Shown here: piece by piece, positions 16,450 through 25,097 of the stretch
Layout: every line of letters begins with the position of its first letter
Numbering within the stretch: the stretch's first letter is position 1
Assembly (NCBI RefSeq): GCF_001006785.1
Contig: NZ_CDHO01000002.1
Coordinates: 124,001-188,000, forward strand
Direction: 5' to 3'
Length of the DNA: 64,000 nucleotides
Source of the DNA: Hyphomicrobium_B sp001006785
GTDB taxonomy: Bacteria; Pseudomonadota; Alphaproteobacteria; Rhizobiales; Hyphomicrobiaceae
Made by a program: the position numbers and the translations under genes
The notes under the pieces: model-generated
What the model saw: only the letters and a program-made list of their open reading frames with translations
What the model was told of the DNA's origin: nothing
The model's database searches: none

Positions 16450-17157
16450 TCATACGGACGTCGTGAGATTGGTCAGCCATGCTGGTGACAGCTCAAGCAG
16501 CTTGGTTTCTATGTCTTTATCAAAGCCTGTCAGGATGAATACTGCGGAAAGCATGAGCAGACCGCCCAGCACGAACTTGCCGTTCGTGCTGGCACTTGCG
16601 AGCTTTCCGCGCATGCGGATCATCGTCTCGCGAGAAAGAACACCTACTGCAAGAAGAGGGAGTGCCGCTCCCGCGCCGAATGCGCTCATCGTCAGCGCCA
16701 CTTCGGCAAGACTCTTGCCCTGTGAGGCCAAGACCGAGGCCGCTCCCAACGTCGGTCCAATGCACGGACTCCAAACGCTCCCGAGCAGCAAACCCAACAA
16801 CAGTTGGCCGCCCAATCCGGAACTATCAAATTTGCCGAAACGGGCCTCGGTCCAGCCGCTAACGGGACTGGCCATCACAGCAAATCTTGCCTGAAGTTGC
16901 GGAGCCATCAAGATCACTCCAAAGATGGCAAGTAGAGTTGCGGCGAGCATGCGGAACACTTCTTCCGTGAGCCCCAGTGCAAATCCGACGGTCGCGACAA
17001 GCATCCCAATTGCAGTAAAGGAAACTGCAACCCCGACCGCGAGCGCGGCCGGTCCATAGCGGTGTTCGCTGAGCGCCGTTCCGAACACGATCGGCAGCAA
17101 TGGAAGGACGCAGGGCGATAGCGATGATAGCAAACCTGCAAGGATGGCCAATATCAT
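16450..17157 (-). CDS. ccdA: CcdA-type transmembrane thiol reductase
   Basis: The 235-residue membrane protein has six helices and the paired CcdA/DsbD motifs. LSSLSPCVLPLLPIVFG near residue 11 holds the first functional Cys, and LLGSVWSPCIGPTLGAASVL near 125 holds the second. Such proteins pass electrons from cytosolic thioredoxin to periplasmic thiols, for example for cytochrome c maturation or copper-centre assembly. The stop of the upstream thioredoxin gene is 3 bp before this start, so the pair is clearly co-transcribed. A role in maturing the nearby cytochromes is an inference. Confidence 0.85.
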   Translation of the reverse strand: MILAILAGLLSSLSPCVLPLLPIVFGTALSEHRYGPAALAVGVAVSFTAIGMLVATVGFALGLTEEVFRMLAATLLAIFGVILMAPQLQARFAVMASPVSGWTEARFGKFDSSGLGGQLLLGLLLGSVWSPCIGPTLGAASVLASQGKSLAEVALTMSAFGAGAALPLLAVGVLSRETMIRMRGKLASASTNGKFVLGGLLMLSAVFILTGFDKDIETKLLELSPAWLTNLTTSV

Positions 17158-17160
17158 GAT

Positions 17161-17550
17161 CTAGTTCCGCGTGGAGAGCAAAAGATCTTCAATCTTCTGA
17201 GCATCGGTGATGCCGACCGACCTACCCGTTTCCTTCTCTCCGTTGAATGCGATCAAGGTGCTTTGTTTCGTCACCTTCAACGTTCTCAGCGCGTCAGGTT
17301 GATGATCGAAATCGACCTGAAAGATTATGATTTTCTCATATGCAGCGTTCGATTTTAGCTGATCAAGGACCTCGTGTTGGGCCTTGCAATATGGACACCA
17401 CGGCGCAAACACATCGACTAAAATTGGTCTCCCCTGCGCTTGCGCGTCCTCGAGTGCGTTTGCATCGAATGGTTTGGTTTCAAATGCGAACGAAGAAGTC
17501 GACCAAACCAATGCCAAAAGCGAACCTAAGAAAAAACGAGAACGACGCAT
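17161..17550 (-). CDS. periplasmic thioredoxin-like protein
   Basis: The 129-residue protein carries an N-terminal signal peptide (FFLGSLLALVWSTSSFAFE) and a thioredoxin fold with the active-site motif WCPYCKAQ near residue 50. A C-terminal segment includes TKQSTLIAFNGEKETGRSVG, in which the cis-Pro loop is replaced by QST rather than a TP motif. It should be reduced by the CcdA encoded just downstream. The start codon lies after a GGAATTTC leader, consistent with AGGAATT as ribosome site. The combination resembles the ScsB/CcdA-Trx modules that protect or mature periplasmic thiols. Confidence 0.8.
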   Translation of the reverse strand: MRRSRFFLGSLLALVWSTSSFAFETKPFDANALEDAQAQGRPILVDVFAPWCPYCKAQHEVLDQLKSNAAYEKIIIFQVDFDHQPDALRTLKVTKQSTLIAFNGEKETGRSVGITDAQKIEDLLLSTRN

Positions 17551-17816
17551 TCTGAAATTCCTCCAATGCTTGCGAGGGGTTTACGCTGTTGCAATGACGA
17601 TCGTTACACGAACCCGCAATCGCGCAGCAAACAACCGTTCATCGGTCGGTTGAACGATGCTGAGCCGGACTCGTCGGAGCGATGGATTATTCCCGTCACC
17701 GGCATTGGCTTTCGAGCGCGCGGCGCAATTTTTTTGATGACGTCGGAATAAAGCGCCGGCCCCCTGAGTCTTGCCCTTCGAACGACGATGTCACGGCTTT
17801 GCAGAAGGGAACTCTC

Positions 17817-18761
17817 ATGGACGATAACGCTGACGGTCCCAAGGTAAATCGACGGCACGCATTGGAATGCATGCTTTGGGCGGGCACGGGCGTCCTTTGG
17901 ACCGTGGCTGGCGGTGTTCCCAAGTCACTTTCATTACTCGATGATGCTGAGGCGGCCGCAGCGGCAACGAGCGGCTTCACCTTCATGCAGATTTCCGACA
18001 GCCATGTTGGCTTCGATAAGCCAGCCAATCCGCATGCTCTCGACACGCTGAAGGAAGCCGTCGGCCGGATCGATGCGCTGCCGGCGAAGCCGGCCTTCCT
18101 GCTACACACCGGCGATATTACGCACAGTGCAAAGCCCGCTGAATTCGATGACGCGAACCAGATCATAGGCGGCACGGGTCTCAACGTGCACTACGTTCCT
18201 GGCGAGCACGACATTACCGACGAGACAACCGAGAAAGCCTATCTCGAACGCTACGGCAAAGGCACCAAAGGTGGTGGCTGGTACAGCTTCGATGCCAACG
18301 GTATTCACTTCGTCGGTCTTAACAACGTGGTGAACTTGAAGCAGTTCGGTCTTGGATATCTGGGGCCGGAACAGCTTGAATGGCTCGAAGATGATTTACG
18401 ACCGCTGAAGTCTTCGACGCCAATCGTCGTCTTCGCGCATATTCCGTTATGGTCGATTTATCCGACTTGGGGATGGGGCACAGACGATGCAGCCGTTGCG
18501 CTAGGCTATCTGAAGCGTTTCGGGTCGGTGACCGTCCTCAACGGTCACATTCATCAGCTTATGCAGAAGGTCGAAGGAAACGTGACGTTTCATACCGCGC
18601 GTTCCACGGCCTTCCCACAGCCGGCGCCTGGTGCAGCGCCTTCCCCCGGGCCACTCCGGGTGCCGGCTGACAAACTTCGCAGCGTACTCGGTGTCACCAG
18701 CGTGGCGTTCAAGAGAAACAATTCGCCGCTGGCTATCACCGACGCGTCATTGGCTGATTAG
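17817..18761 (+). CDS. Tat-exported metallophosphoesterase
   Basis: The start was placed at ATG 17817 (314 residues). It gives a twin-arginine-type leader (NRRHALECMLWAGTGVLW), which the longer frame would bury. The calcineurin-like fold shows all metal motifs: ISDSHVGF (D-x-H), HTGDITHS (GD), PGEHDI replacing the usual GNHD, VFAHIPLW (H) and LNGHIHQ (GHxH). The substrate is unknown. A cytochrome c gene follows 11 bp later and then an ECF sigma/anti-sigma pair. The same order is thought to occur in other alphaproteobacteria, suggesting a functional link. Confidence 0.8.
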   Translation: MDDNADGPKVNRRHALECMLWAGTGVLWTVAGGVPKSLSLLDDAEAAAAATSGFTFMQISDSHVGFDKPANPHALDTLKEAVGRIDALPAKPAFLLHTGDITHSAKPAEFDDANQIIGGTGLNVHYVPGEHDITDETTEKAYLERYGKGTKGGGWYSFDANGIHFVGLNNVVNLKQFGLGYLGPEQLEWLEDDLRPLKSSTPIVVFAHIPLWSIYPTWGWGTDDAAVALGYLKRFGSVTVLNGHIHQLMQKVEGNVTFHTARSTAFPQPAPGAAPSPGPLRVPADKLRSVLGVTSVAFKRNNSPLAITDASLAD

Positions 18762-18772
18762 GCTTTTCCGAC

Positions 18773-19141
18773 ATGAGGCAGATAACGAATTGCGCTGCTA
18801 TCGCGGTGCTGGGCCTGCTTGTTTCCGGTCACTCGCTCGCAGCCCCGGACGCATCACACGGCGAAGAGGTCTATCAGAGTTGCCAGGATTGTCATTCGTT
18901 AGACACAAACGATCTCGGACCGAGGCATCGCGGGGTTGTCGGCAGGAAAGCCGGCTCTATCCCGGATTACAATTACTCTCCCGCATTGAAGAATTCGGGC
19001 TTGACGTGGACGGAGGAGACGCTCGACAAGTGGCTGACGGATCCGCAGAAGCTCGTTCCCGGATCGAAAATGTTCTTTCATCTTGATGCTGCAAAGGATC
19101 GTGCGGACGTCATCGAATATCTGAAGGAACGAGCGCGCTAG
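18773..19141 (+). CDS. small periplasmic c-type cytochrome
   Basis: This 122-residue cytochrome has a signal peptide ending near AAPDA. It has one heme-binding CQDCHS motif at about residues 37-42 and a distal Met region (LVPGSKMFFH), giving His/Met ligation like cytochrome c2 or class I. The block DLGPRHRGVVGRKAG is typical for the c2/c550 branch. It probably shuttles electrons in the periplasm, for instance to the cbb3-like oxidase encoded 4.5 kb away. It is in an apparent operon with the metallophosphoesterase. Whether it serves XoxF is not shown by sequence. Confidence 0.85.
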   Translation: MRQITNCAAIAVLGLLVSGHSLAAPDASHGEEVYQSCQDCHSLDTNDLGPRHRGVVGRKAGSIPDYNYSPALKNSGLTWTEETLDKWLTDPQKLVPGSKMFFHLDAAKDRADVIEYLKERAR

Positions 19142-19194
19142 CTCGATTGAGACTGTACATTCATTCTGGTCAGGTAATGCCCGCGTGAGGCGGC

Positions 19195-19737
19195 ATGGAC
19201 GACAAGCAACGATTTGCGGAAGTGGTGCTGCCCCACGTTGACGACGCCTTGGCTTTGGCGCGTTGGCTCACGGGTAATCGCACCGATGCCGAGGATGTCG
19301 TGCAGGAAGCCTGCATACGTGCCTTCCGAGCGATCTCGTCGATCCGCGATGCCGATCCGCGCGCGTGGCTTCTCGCCATTGTCCGCAACACAGCCTTCAC
19401 TTGGATCGCCAAGAATCGGCCCAAGGTCATGGTGACAACCGATGACGAAGGAACGTTTGAGCGAGCCGGCTTGGAAATGGTTGGACCGCAGGCCTCGCCG
19501 GAGTCCATGCTGATTGAGAAAGCGGATTCCGAGCACCTTCACAATGCCATCGCGACACTGCCTATCGCGTATCGCGAGGTCTTGGTCCTGAGAGAGATTG
19601 AAGGACTTAGCTATCAGGAGGTCGCAAAGGCTCTCTCGATTCCCATCGGAACAGTAATGTCGCGCCTTGCGCGTGCCCGCAGCCTGCTTATTCAGCGCAT
19701 CGGGATGGCAGGCACCGGAAAGGCGGGTGTCGCATGA
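19195..19737 (+). CDS. ECF-type RNA polymerase sigma factor
   Basis: The 180-residue protein has region 2 (ALARWLTGNRTDAEDVVQEA, then CIRAFRAI and WLLAIVRNTAF) and region 4 (LPIAYREVLVLREIEGLSYQ, then EVAKALSIPIGTVMSRLARA), the two domains of ECF sigma factors. It is followed with a 4-bp overlap (ATGA) by an anti-sigma factor gene, the usual arrangement for signal-controlled sigma factors. The upstream genes are the metallophosphoesterase and cytochrome c, which are probably part of its regulon. The inducing signal is unknown. Confidence 0.9.
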   Translation: MDDKQRFAEVVLPHVDDALALARWLTGNRTDAEDVVQEACIRAFRAISSIRDADPRAWLLAIVRNTAFTWIAKNRPKVMVTTDDEGTFERAGLEMVGPQASPESMLIEKADSEHLHNAIATLPIAYREVLVLREIEGLSYQEVAKALSIPIGTVMSRLARARSLLIQRIGMAGTGKAGVA

Positions 19738-20537
19738 TCAAACCTACATCATGGTCGTCTCGAGAGGAGTCGCTTCTTCTGCTGAATGCTTACATCGACG
19801 ACGAACTCGATGCGGCATCCGCGCTGGACGTGGAGCGTCGCCTGGAAAGCGACGCGGCGCTCGAAGCCGAACATGATCGTCTTAAGCAGTTGCGGAGTGC
19901 CTTGGCTTCACAAGTTGCACACGAGCGCGCCTCGGATGATTTAAAGCGTCGTATCGCGCAAATTGCAGATCCGCCTGGGGCGGTTGTCGTGCCGCTTCGT
20001 TCATCGTTCGAAACGCGTGGTGGCTGGCGTCGGCTGGCCGTGGCCGCGGCGCTCGCAGCTTTCGTTGCGGGGGCAGGGACGTACGGTATTCTGCGTCAAG
20101 ATCCCGTATCGAATGATGTCGCGGCAATCGTCGCGGATCACCGGCGCGCGTTGCTGGCAGCAACACCCTACGACGTCGCATCGAGCGATCGCCATACGGT
20201 GAAACCTTGGTTTGACAGCAAGCTTGCGCTCTCGCCACAGGTTGTCGATCTCGCCGCCTCGGGATTTCCGCTCGCGGGAGGCCGTGTCGAAATTCTCGAT
20301 GGGAAGGCCGTCCCGGTCCTGGTTTACCAGCGCCGTGCCCATGTCATCAGTGTCGTTGCGGTGCCTCGCGCCGGAACGGGCGTCGCGGCCCCGCCGTCGC
20401 TTGCGGAAGCTCGCGATGGATATTCTGTGATCCGGTGGCGGGGACGGGATTTCGACTACTTTGCCGTCTCAGATATTGCCGAGAGCGAACTTAGCAATTT
20501 CGTTGCACGCTGGCGCGACGCCGCCATCGATCATTGA
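19734..20537 (+). CDS. membrane-bound anti-sigma factor
   Basis: The 267-residue protein has an N-terminal cytosolic region (LLLNAYIDDELDAASALDVE, a zinc-finger-like anti-sigma helix pattern but without clear HxxxCxxC). One transmembrane helix lies at about residues 100-120 (LAVAAALAAFVAGAGTYGIL), followed by a periplasmic domain. The gene begins within the sigma stop codon (ATGA), so the two are co-translated. This is the standard design for a membrane sensor that holds an ECF factor until a periplasmic stress appears. The absence of the metal-binding Cys residues is a difference from ZAS-type anti-sigma proteins. Confidence 0.8.
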   Translation: MIKPTSWSSREESLLLLNAYIDDELDAASALDVERRLESDAALEAEHDRLKQLRSALASQVAHERASDDLKRRIAQIADPPGAVVVPLRSSFETRGGWRRLAVAAALAAFVAGAGTYGILRQDPVSNDVAAIVADHRRALLAATPYDVASSDRHTVKPWFDSKLALSPQVVDLAASGFPLAGGRVEILDGKAVPVLVYQRRAHVISVVAVPRAGTGVAAPPSLAEARDGYSVIRWRGRDFDYFAVSDIAESELSNFVARWRDAAIDH

Positions 20538-20758
20538 TCGTCGATGGAGGTTTTGGGTTATTAGCTGCCGATAGCAAGTCGAAGCTCGTTGAACTCGCGA
20601 AGCGGATTTCAATCAGTAGCGAGGTGACGTGTCTATCATTCACGGCGGAACTAGGCGAATCCGGCTATCTTGAATCGCGCACGATCTTAATACGTTAAGT
20701 TCGCTAGTATCGCGCGCGCCATCATCGCCCGTCGCATCGTCAGACACGCTCATGCGCA
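20538..20758. other. intergenic stretch with a partial copy of a hairpin repeat
   Basis: The stretch includes 20580-20597, an 18-base match to 28801-28818 (CGAAGCTCGTTGAACTCG). At 28809 the same sequence forms a perfect hairpin, while here the second arm is degenerate. No gene was seen. Confidence 0.4.
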
Positions 20759-21097
20759 CTAAGGCGTCGTCGATTTATTCATTTCCTCAAGCGCCAGAGC
20801 AGAATGGGCAAAGGCGCCGCCCGCTCGCATTTCAGCGGCGACCCAGATTGCTTCCATCAATTCCTTCTGCGAAGCGCCATGGCGCAATGCCGCCTTGGTG
20901 TGCCCCTTGATGCAGTAAGGACATTGCGTGACGTGCGCGACGGCGACCGCAATGAGCTGCTTGACCTTTACTGGAAGCGCCCCTTCGGCGAATACCTTCT
21001 GACTGAATGCTTGGAACGCTTTTTCAGTTTCGCCTGAGAGCTCACGGCGCTTATTCGCAAGCTCAGTGGTTGCAGTTGGATACATTCCGTCGGACAT
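20759..21097 (-). CDS. carboxymuconolactone decarboxylase/AhpD-like protein
   Basis: The 112-residue protein has the AhpD-like core VKQLIAVAVAHVTQCPYCIK followed by GHTKAALRHGASQKELMEAI, with the CPYCIKGH motif. In AhpD this Cys pair with His carries out peroxidase chemistry; in other members it is decarboxylase-related. The start ATG 21097 has a strong AAAGGAGAAAG ribosome site. It is transcribed after xoxF in the same direction with a ~120-bp gap holding two hairpins, so it may be a separate unit. A role in detoxifying peroxides from methanol oxidation is possible but unproven. Confidence 0.8.
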   Translation of the reverse strand: MSDGMYPTATTELANKRRELSGETEKAFQAFSQKVFAEGALPVKVKQLIAVAVAHVTQCPYCIKGHTKAALRHGASQKELMEAIWVAAEMRAGGAFAHSALALEEMNKSTTP

Positions 21098-21168
21098 CGA
21101 TCTTTCTCCTTTTTGCGATGCTGGCTATCCCACATCATTGCGAACGGCCCGCCGTCTACAGACGGGGT

Positions 21169-21193
21169 GGCGCGGATCAGCCTGACCCGCGCC
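21169..21193 (-). terminator. hairpin between xoxF and the AhpD-like gene
   Basis: Arms GGCGCGG (21169-21175) and CCGCGCC (21187-21193) form a 7-bp stem. A second small hairpin (CCGTC/GACGG, near 21151-21165) follows on the minus strand. No T run is present, so termination after xoxF is only a suggestion. Confidence 0.35.
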
Positions 21194-21216
21194 ATCTCTT
21201 CAACTCAGTGCGCCGG

Positions 21217-23040
21217 TTATGGCAGCGTCCAGACGGTCAACGTACCGCCGAGAGCCGTGTAGTTGCTGAGGGCTGAATAGCCGCCAACTGTTCCCAATCC
21301 ATCCGTCGGGTTGGTCAATCCCGCCGCGAGGCCGATGCCGGCCCAACCGCCGACGCCCGAGAAGACGCCGATGTACTGCTTGCCGTTATGTTCGTAGGTG
21401 AACACGTTGCCGATGACGCCGGAAGACGTCTTGTACTTGTACAGTTCCTTGCCATCCTTCTGATCGACGCACTTGAAGTACCCTTCGAGCGTGCCATAGC
21501 AGGCGATGCCACCGGCTGTCGTAAGCGCACCCGACCACACCGAGAACTGTTCGGGCTTCGACCAGACGATCTTGCCCTTGCTCGCGTCCCAAGCAATGAA
21601 GTTACCCATGTGGCCTTCTTCACCCTTCGGCGGATACATCGACAATGTTGCGCCAACGTAGGGTTGTCCTGCAGTGTACGAGACTTTGAATGGCTCGTAG
21701 TCCATGCAGACATGATTGGTCGGCACGTAGAAGAGGCCCGTCAACGGCGAATACGAAGCGGGCTGTTCGTCTTTGCTACCGAGGGCCGCTGGGCAGATGT
21801 CCTTGGAGTTGACGTCTTGCCCATTGTGGAACGGCGATTTGGTGTCGACTACCTTCGGCCGCCCATATGTCGGACTCTGCGGATCGAGATCGATACCCGT
21901 CGTCCAGTTGACGACCGGATCGAACTTCTCCGCAACCAGCGGAACGCCCGTCTTGCGGTCCAGCGTGTAGGCAATGCCACTGCGATCGAAGTGAACGAGC
22001 GCATTATGCTTCTGACCTTTGACGTCGAGGCCATCGACGAGGATCATCTCGTTGACGCCATCGTAGTCCCACTGGTCAAAGGGCGTCATCTGATAAGCCC
22101 ACTTCGCCACGCCCGTCTCGGGATCGCGGGCAAAGATCGTCATCGTCCACTTCTGGTCGATCGGCTTGCCGTCCGGCCCCGCACGCTGCACCGAGTTCCA
22201 GGTTCCGGGATTGGCCGTTCCGTAGTAGATGAGGTTTAGCTCGGGATCGTATGAATACCAGCCCCAGGTCGAGCCACCACCAATCCGCCATTGGTCGCCG
22301 TTCCAAGTCTTCAGCGAGCTGTCCTTGCCGATCGGCTTTCCGAGCGACGTCGTCTTTTCTGGATCGACAAGCATGTCGCGATCCGGACCAGTGGAGTACG
22401 CGGTCCAGGCGAGCTTGCCGTCCGAGATGTTGTAGGCTGTCAAGCGACCGCGAATGCCAAACTCGGCGCCTGAAATTCCGACAATCACCTTGTCCTTGAC
22501 GATGAGCGCCGCGCTCGTGCCGGTTTCGCCTTTCTTTGGATCACCGTTAACAGCTTTCCAAATTTCTTTACCCGTCTTGGCGTCGAGGGCGACGAGTGTC
22601 GTGTCCGCCTGATAGAGGAAGATCTTGCCGTCCGCGTACTGCACACCGCGATTGACGGTGTCGCAGCACATCACTGGTATGACGGAAGGATCCTGCTTCG
22701 GCGTATATTTCCAGACGATCTGTTGGCTCTTGTCGAGATCGAGCGCATAGACGACGTTAGGGAATGGCGTCGTCAAGTACATCATGTTGCCGATGACAAG
22801 CGGCGATCCTTCGTGACCTCTGAGAACGCCTGTCGAAAAGCTCCATGCTGTCTGCATCTTTCCGACATTCGACGTATTGATCTGATCAAGCGTGGAATAG
22901 CGATGGTTGGCATAATCGCCCTGCTGCATCGCCCAGTTCTTCGGATTCTTGACGGCCTTGATGACGCTGTCGTTCGCAAGTGCCGGGACTGCGGCACACG
23001 AGAGCAAGCTCAGCCCGCAAATCATCGCAGTTATTCGCAT
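21217..23040 (-). CDS. xoxF: PQQ-dependent methanol dehydrogenase, XoxF (lanthanide) type
   Basis: The 607-residue quinoprotein has a signal peptide (1-22), eight-bladed propeller repeats, the vicinal disulfide Cys125-Cys126 (MCCDTVNRG) and the metal ligands Glu193 (GAEFG) and Asn277. The catalytic Asp325 is followed by Tyr326 and Asp327 (WDYDG). The extra Asp two residues after the catalytic one is the marker of lanthanide-binding XoxF enzymes; MxaF has Ala there. It oxidises methanol (and often formaldehyde) in the periplasm with electrons going to a cytochrome c. RBS GGAGAA precedes ATG 23040. Unusually, no xoxG/xoxJ genes flank it. Confidence 0.95.
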   Translation of the reverse strand: MRITAMICGLSLLSCAAVPALANDSVIKAVKNPKNWAMQQGDYANHRYSTLDQINTSNVGKMQTAWSFSTGVLRGHEGSPLVIGNMMYLTTPFPNVVYALDLDKSQQIVWKYTPKQDPSVIPVMCCDTVNRGVQYADGKIFLYQADTTLVALDAKTGKEIWKAVNGDPKKGETGTSAALIVKDKVIVGISGAEFGIRGRLTAYNISDGKLAWTAYSTGPDRDMLVDPEKTTSLGKPIGKDSSLKTWNGDQWRIGGGSTWGWYSYDPELNLIYYGTANPGTWNSVQRAGPDGKPIDQKWTMTIFARDPETGVAKWAYQMTPFDQWDYDGVNEMILVDGLDVKGQKHNALVHFDRSGIAYTLDRKTGVPLVAEKFDPVVNWTTGIDLDPQSPTYGRPKVVDTKSPFHNGQDVNSKDICPAALGSKDEQPASYSPLTGLFYVPTNHVCMDYEPFKVSYTAGQPYVGATLSMYPPKGEEGHMGNFIAWDASKGKIVWSKPEQFSVWSGALTTAGGIACYGTLEGYFKCVDQKDGKELYKYKTSSGVIGNVFTYEHNGKQYIGVFSGVGGWAGIGLAAGLTNPTDGLGTVGGYSALSNYTALGGTLTVWTLP

Positions 23041-23681
23041 TGCATTTCTCCATAAGCGTAGCGCGTCCCGTCAGTCATACATTTGGGTCTGCGCTTAGGG
23101 AATTTGAATATCTAATCACGTTTTCGGGTGCGAACCGCAAATGCGCGTTGTCTATAATTCGCCACGCTCGACGCATGAGCATATATATCGCAATGCGATG
23201 TTATTAAAAATGCTCTTATAATCTAGGGCTTTATGCGACGCCCCATGCTGCACCGGATGCGTACGACAATCTTATTCTGCGACGAACAAGCGACCGACCA
23301 TCATTGATAACATTCATTGACAATGTATCTTTTGGTGCAAAGATAAGCGGGCATCGGGTTTCAACATCGATGTCGGCGAGCCGGTGCAGATGGCGTTTGT
23401 TGCTCGAATTGGACTGTTATTGCGTGATGCCCTGGCGTTTGTCGCCACCACCACTGTTCGCCTCGCTATACCGATCGAAATTTCGAATGGCGCGAGCCGG
23501 CCCGGTGCAACGGCAGCAGATGGAAGCTGGGATGTCACGCTGACGGCCGGCAAACTGGACGGCATGTGGCGAGCGAAGTCGGCACGATGAAATATTTCTA
23601 TGGCGTCCATTCCGATATGACCGGCATCATTCATGTCGTGAGGGAATAGCAGACGCTGAAGGTCAAGAAAGTAGGTCTGTC
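23041..23681. other. divergent intergenic region between xoxF and ccoN
   Basis: About 640 bp that must hold the promoters of xoxF (leftward) and of the oxidase operon (rightward). An AT-rich section at 23200-23345 is the best candidate for both. Within it lies an open frame at 23321-23590 (listed separately). No clear FNR or lanthanide-response site could be recognised by eye. Confidence 0.5.
23384..23590 (+). CDS. unassigned small protein before ccoN
   Basis: The frame is open from 23321; the first ATG is 23384 (68 residues). It includes WDVTLTAGKLDGMWRAKSAR, which looks like a beta-rich fragment. A further 20-codon frame starts by an ATGA overlap at 23587 and ends at 23649 (KYFYGVHSDMTGIIHVVRE). 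It might be the remains of a FixH-like or other accessory gene of the oxidase, but the family could not be recognised. Treat as tentative. Confidence 0.3.
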   Translation: MQMAFVARIGLLLRDALAFVATTTVRLAIPIEISNGASRPGATAADGSWDVTLTAGKLDGMWRAKSAR

Positions 23682-25097
23682 ATGTCGCAAATGACGACGG
23701 AGCGATTAGCCAGCACTGTGAAACAAGGCAATGAAAGCCTGCGCCGGATCTTCGCCGCCTACACGATATCCGCGACGGCATGGCTTCTTTTTGCGACGTT
23801 CATCGGGATTGTGCTTGCCTACAAGTTCGGAGATCCGGAGTTCGGCCCCGGAGAATGGCTGACGTTTGGCCGTCTGCGTCCAATCCACACGAATGGCACC
23901 TTTTACGGCTGGGCAAGCATCGCACTTGTCGGCCTTGCTTATTACGTCGCCGTTCGCAGCAGTCGCACCTCACTGTACAGCCCGCGCTTAGCGTGGCTCG
24001 GATTATGGTTGTTCAACATCGCGGCGTTTGTCGGAACCATTGCGCTTTTCCTCGGCTACAACGATGGAAATCTTGAATACCGCGAGTGGCCGTGGCCCGT
24101 ACGGGTGATCTTTCTCGCAGCTCTGTTGGTCACAGCCTGGAATTTACTTGCCACGGTGGCGCAACGAAGTACGGACGATATCTATCTTTCCAACTGGTAC
24201 ACGATGGGTGGCGTCCTCTGGACGTGCATCATCGCGGTGGTGGCGATTCTTCCGTGGTACCAATACGGACTCGGACAGGTTGCCGTATCCGGCTTCTACA
24301 TGCATAACGCGGTCGGCATGTGGTTCACGCCACTCGCGCTTGGCACCTTCTACTATGCGCTGCCCAAGCTGCTCAGTCGGCCGATCTATTCCTATGCGCT
24401 CGGCATCTTCGCGTTCTGGACCAACCTCGTATTTTACCCGATCATCGGCGCGCATCATTTCTTGTTCAGCCCGCTTCCTTGGTGGTTGCAAACGACGGCC
24501 ATCGTATTCAGCGTCGCCATGCTCGTTCCGGTGCTGGGGGGCAGTGCCAATTTCCTGCTGACCATGCGCGGATCGTACGGCGAGTTGCGCCACTCCTATC
24601 CGCTGATGTTCATATTCGTGGGCGTGCTCGGTTATCTGCTCGGTTCGACGCAAGGAACGTTCGAGGCGTTCCGCTCATTGCAAGCGGTTTGGCATTTGAC
24701 AAACTACACCGTCGGTCATTCGCACCTCACCATGTATGGCTTCGTCAATTTTGCCATTTGGGGCGGCATCTACGCCTTGCTCCCCGCGGCGACCGGCAGG
24801 CATTCGAGCCAACTCGGCCAAGCTTTGCATTTCTGGATGGCGCTGGTCGGGGTCATCATCTACGTCCTTTCATTGTCCATCGGCGGCACCATCCAGGGAT
24901 TGGACTGGGAAAACAAGTTGCCGTTTATTCAATCGGTCATCGACATGCAGCCGTTTTATGTCTGGCGCGGCGTTGGCGGCGTGCTCATGTTCCTGAGCCA
25001 TTTGGTGTTCGCCTGGAACGTTTGGTGCATGACCCTCGGCTCCAGCGCACGATCGACGCCACGGGTTTCGGCTTCAGCCCATGAGCGGGCCGCATGA
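23682..25097 (+). CDS. ccoN: cbb3-type cytochrome c oxidase catalytic subunit
   Basis: The 471-residue heme-copper oxidase subunit has about twelve helices. Ligand positions fit cbb3 enzymes: His69 in RPIHTNGTFYGW for low-spin heme, His208 (YMHNAVGMW) and His258-His259 (GAHHFLFSP) for CuB, with Tyr252 in helix 7 as candidate cross-linked tyrosine. His346 and His348 (VGHSHLTMYG) bind the two hemes. It reduces oxygen with high affinity at the inner membrane. It overlaps the next gene by 4 bp (ATGA). The organisation differs from classical ccoNOQP, because the cytochrome subunit is a single fused protein. Confidence 0.9.
   Translation: MSQMTTERLASTVKQGNESLRRIFAAYTISATAWLLFATFIGIVLAYKFGDPEFGPGEWLTFGRLRPIHTNGTFYGWASIALVGLAYYVAVRSSRTSLYSPRLAWLGLWLFNIAAFVGTIALFLGYNDGNLEYREWPWPVRVIFLAALLVTAWNLLATVAQRSTDDIYLSNWYTMGGVLWTCIIAVVAILPWYQYGLGQVAVSGFYMHNAVGMWFTPLALGTFYYALPKLLSRPIYSYALGIFAFWTNLVFYPIIGAHHFLFSPLPWWLQTTAIVFSVAMLVPVLGGSANFLLTMRGSYGELRHSYPLMFIFVGVLGYLLGSTQGTFEAFRSLQAVWHLTNYTVGHSHLTMYGFVNFAIWGGIYALLPAATGRHSSQLGQALHFWMALVGVIIYVLSLSIGGTIQGLDWENKLPFIQSVIDMQPFYVWRGVGGVLMFLSHLVFAWNVWCMTLGSSARSTPRVSASAHERAA

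Noticed and set aside
21388..22239. 283-residue plus-strand open frame
   Set aside because: Antisense shadow of xoxF.
24320..25084. 254-residue plus-strand frame inside ccoN
   Set aside because: Out-of-frame shadow of the oxidase gene, which has all heme and copper ligands.
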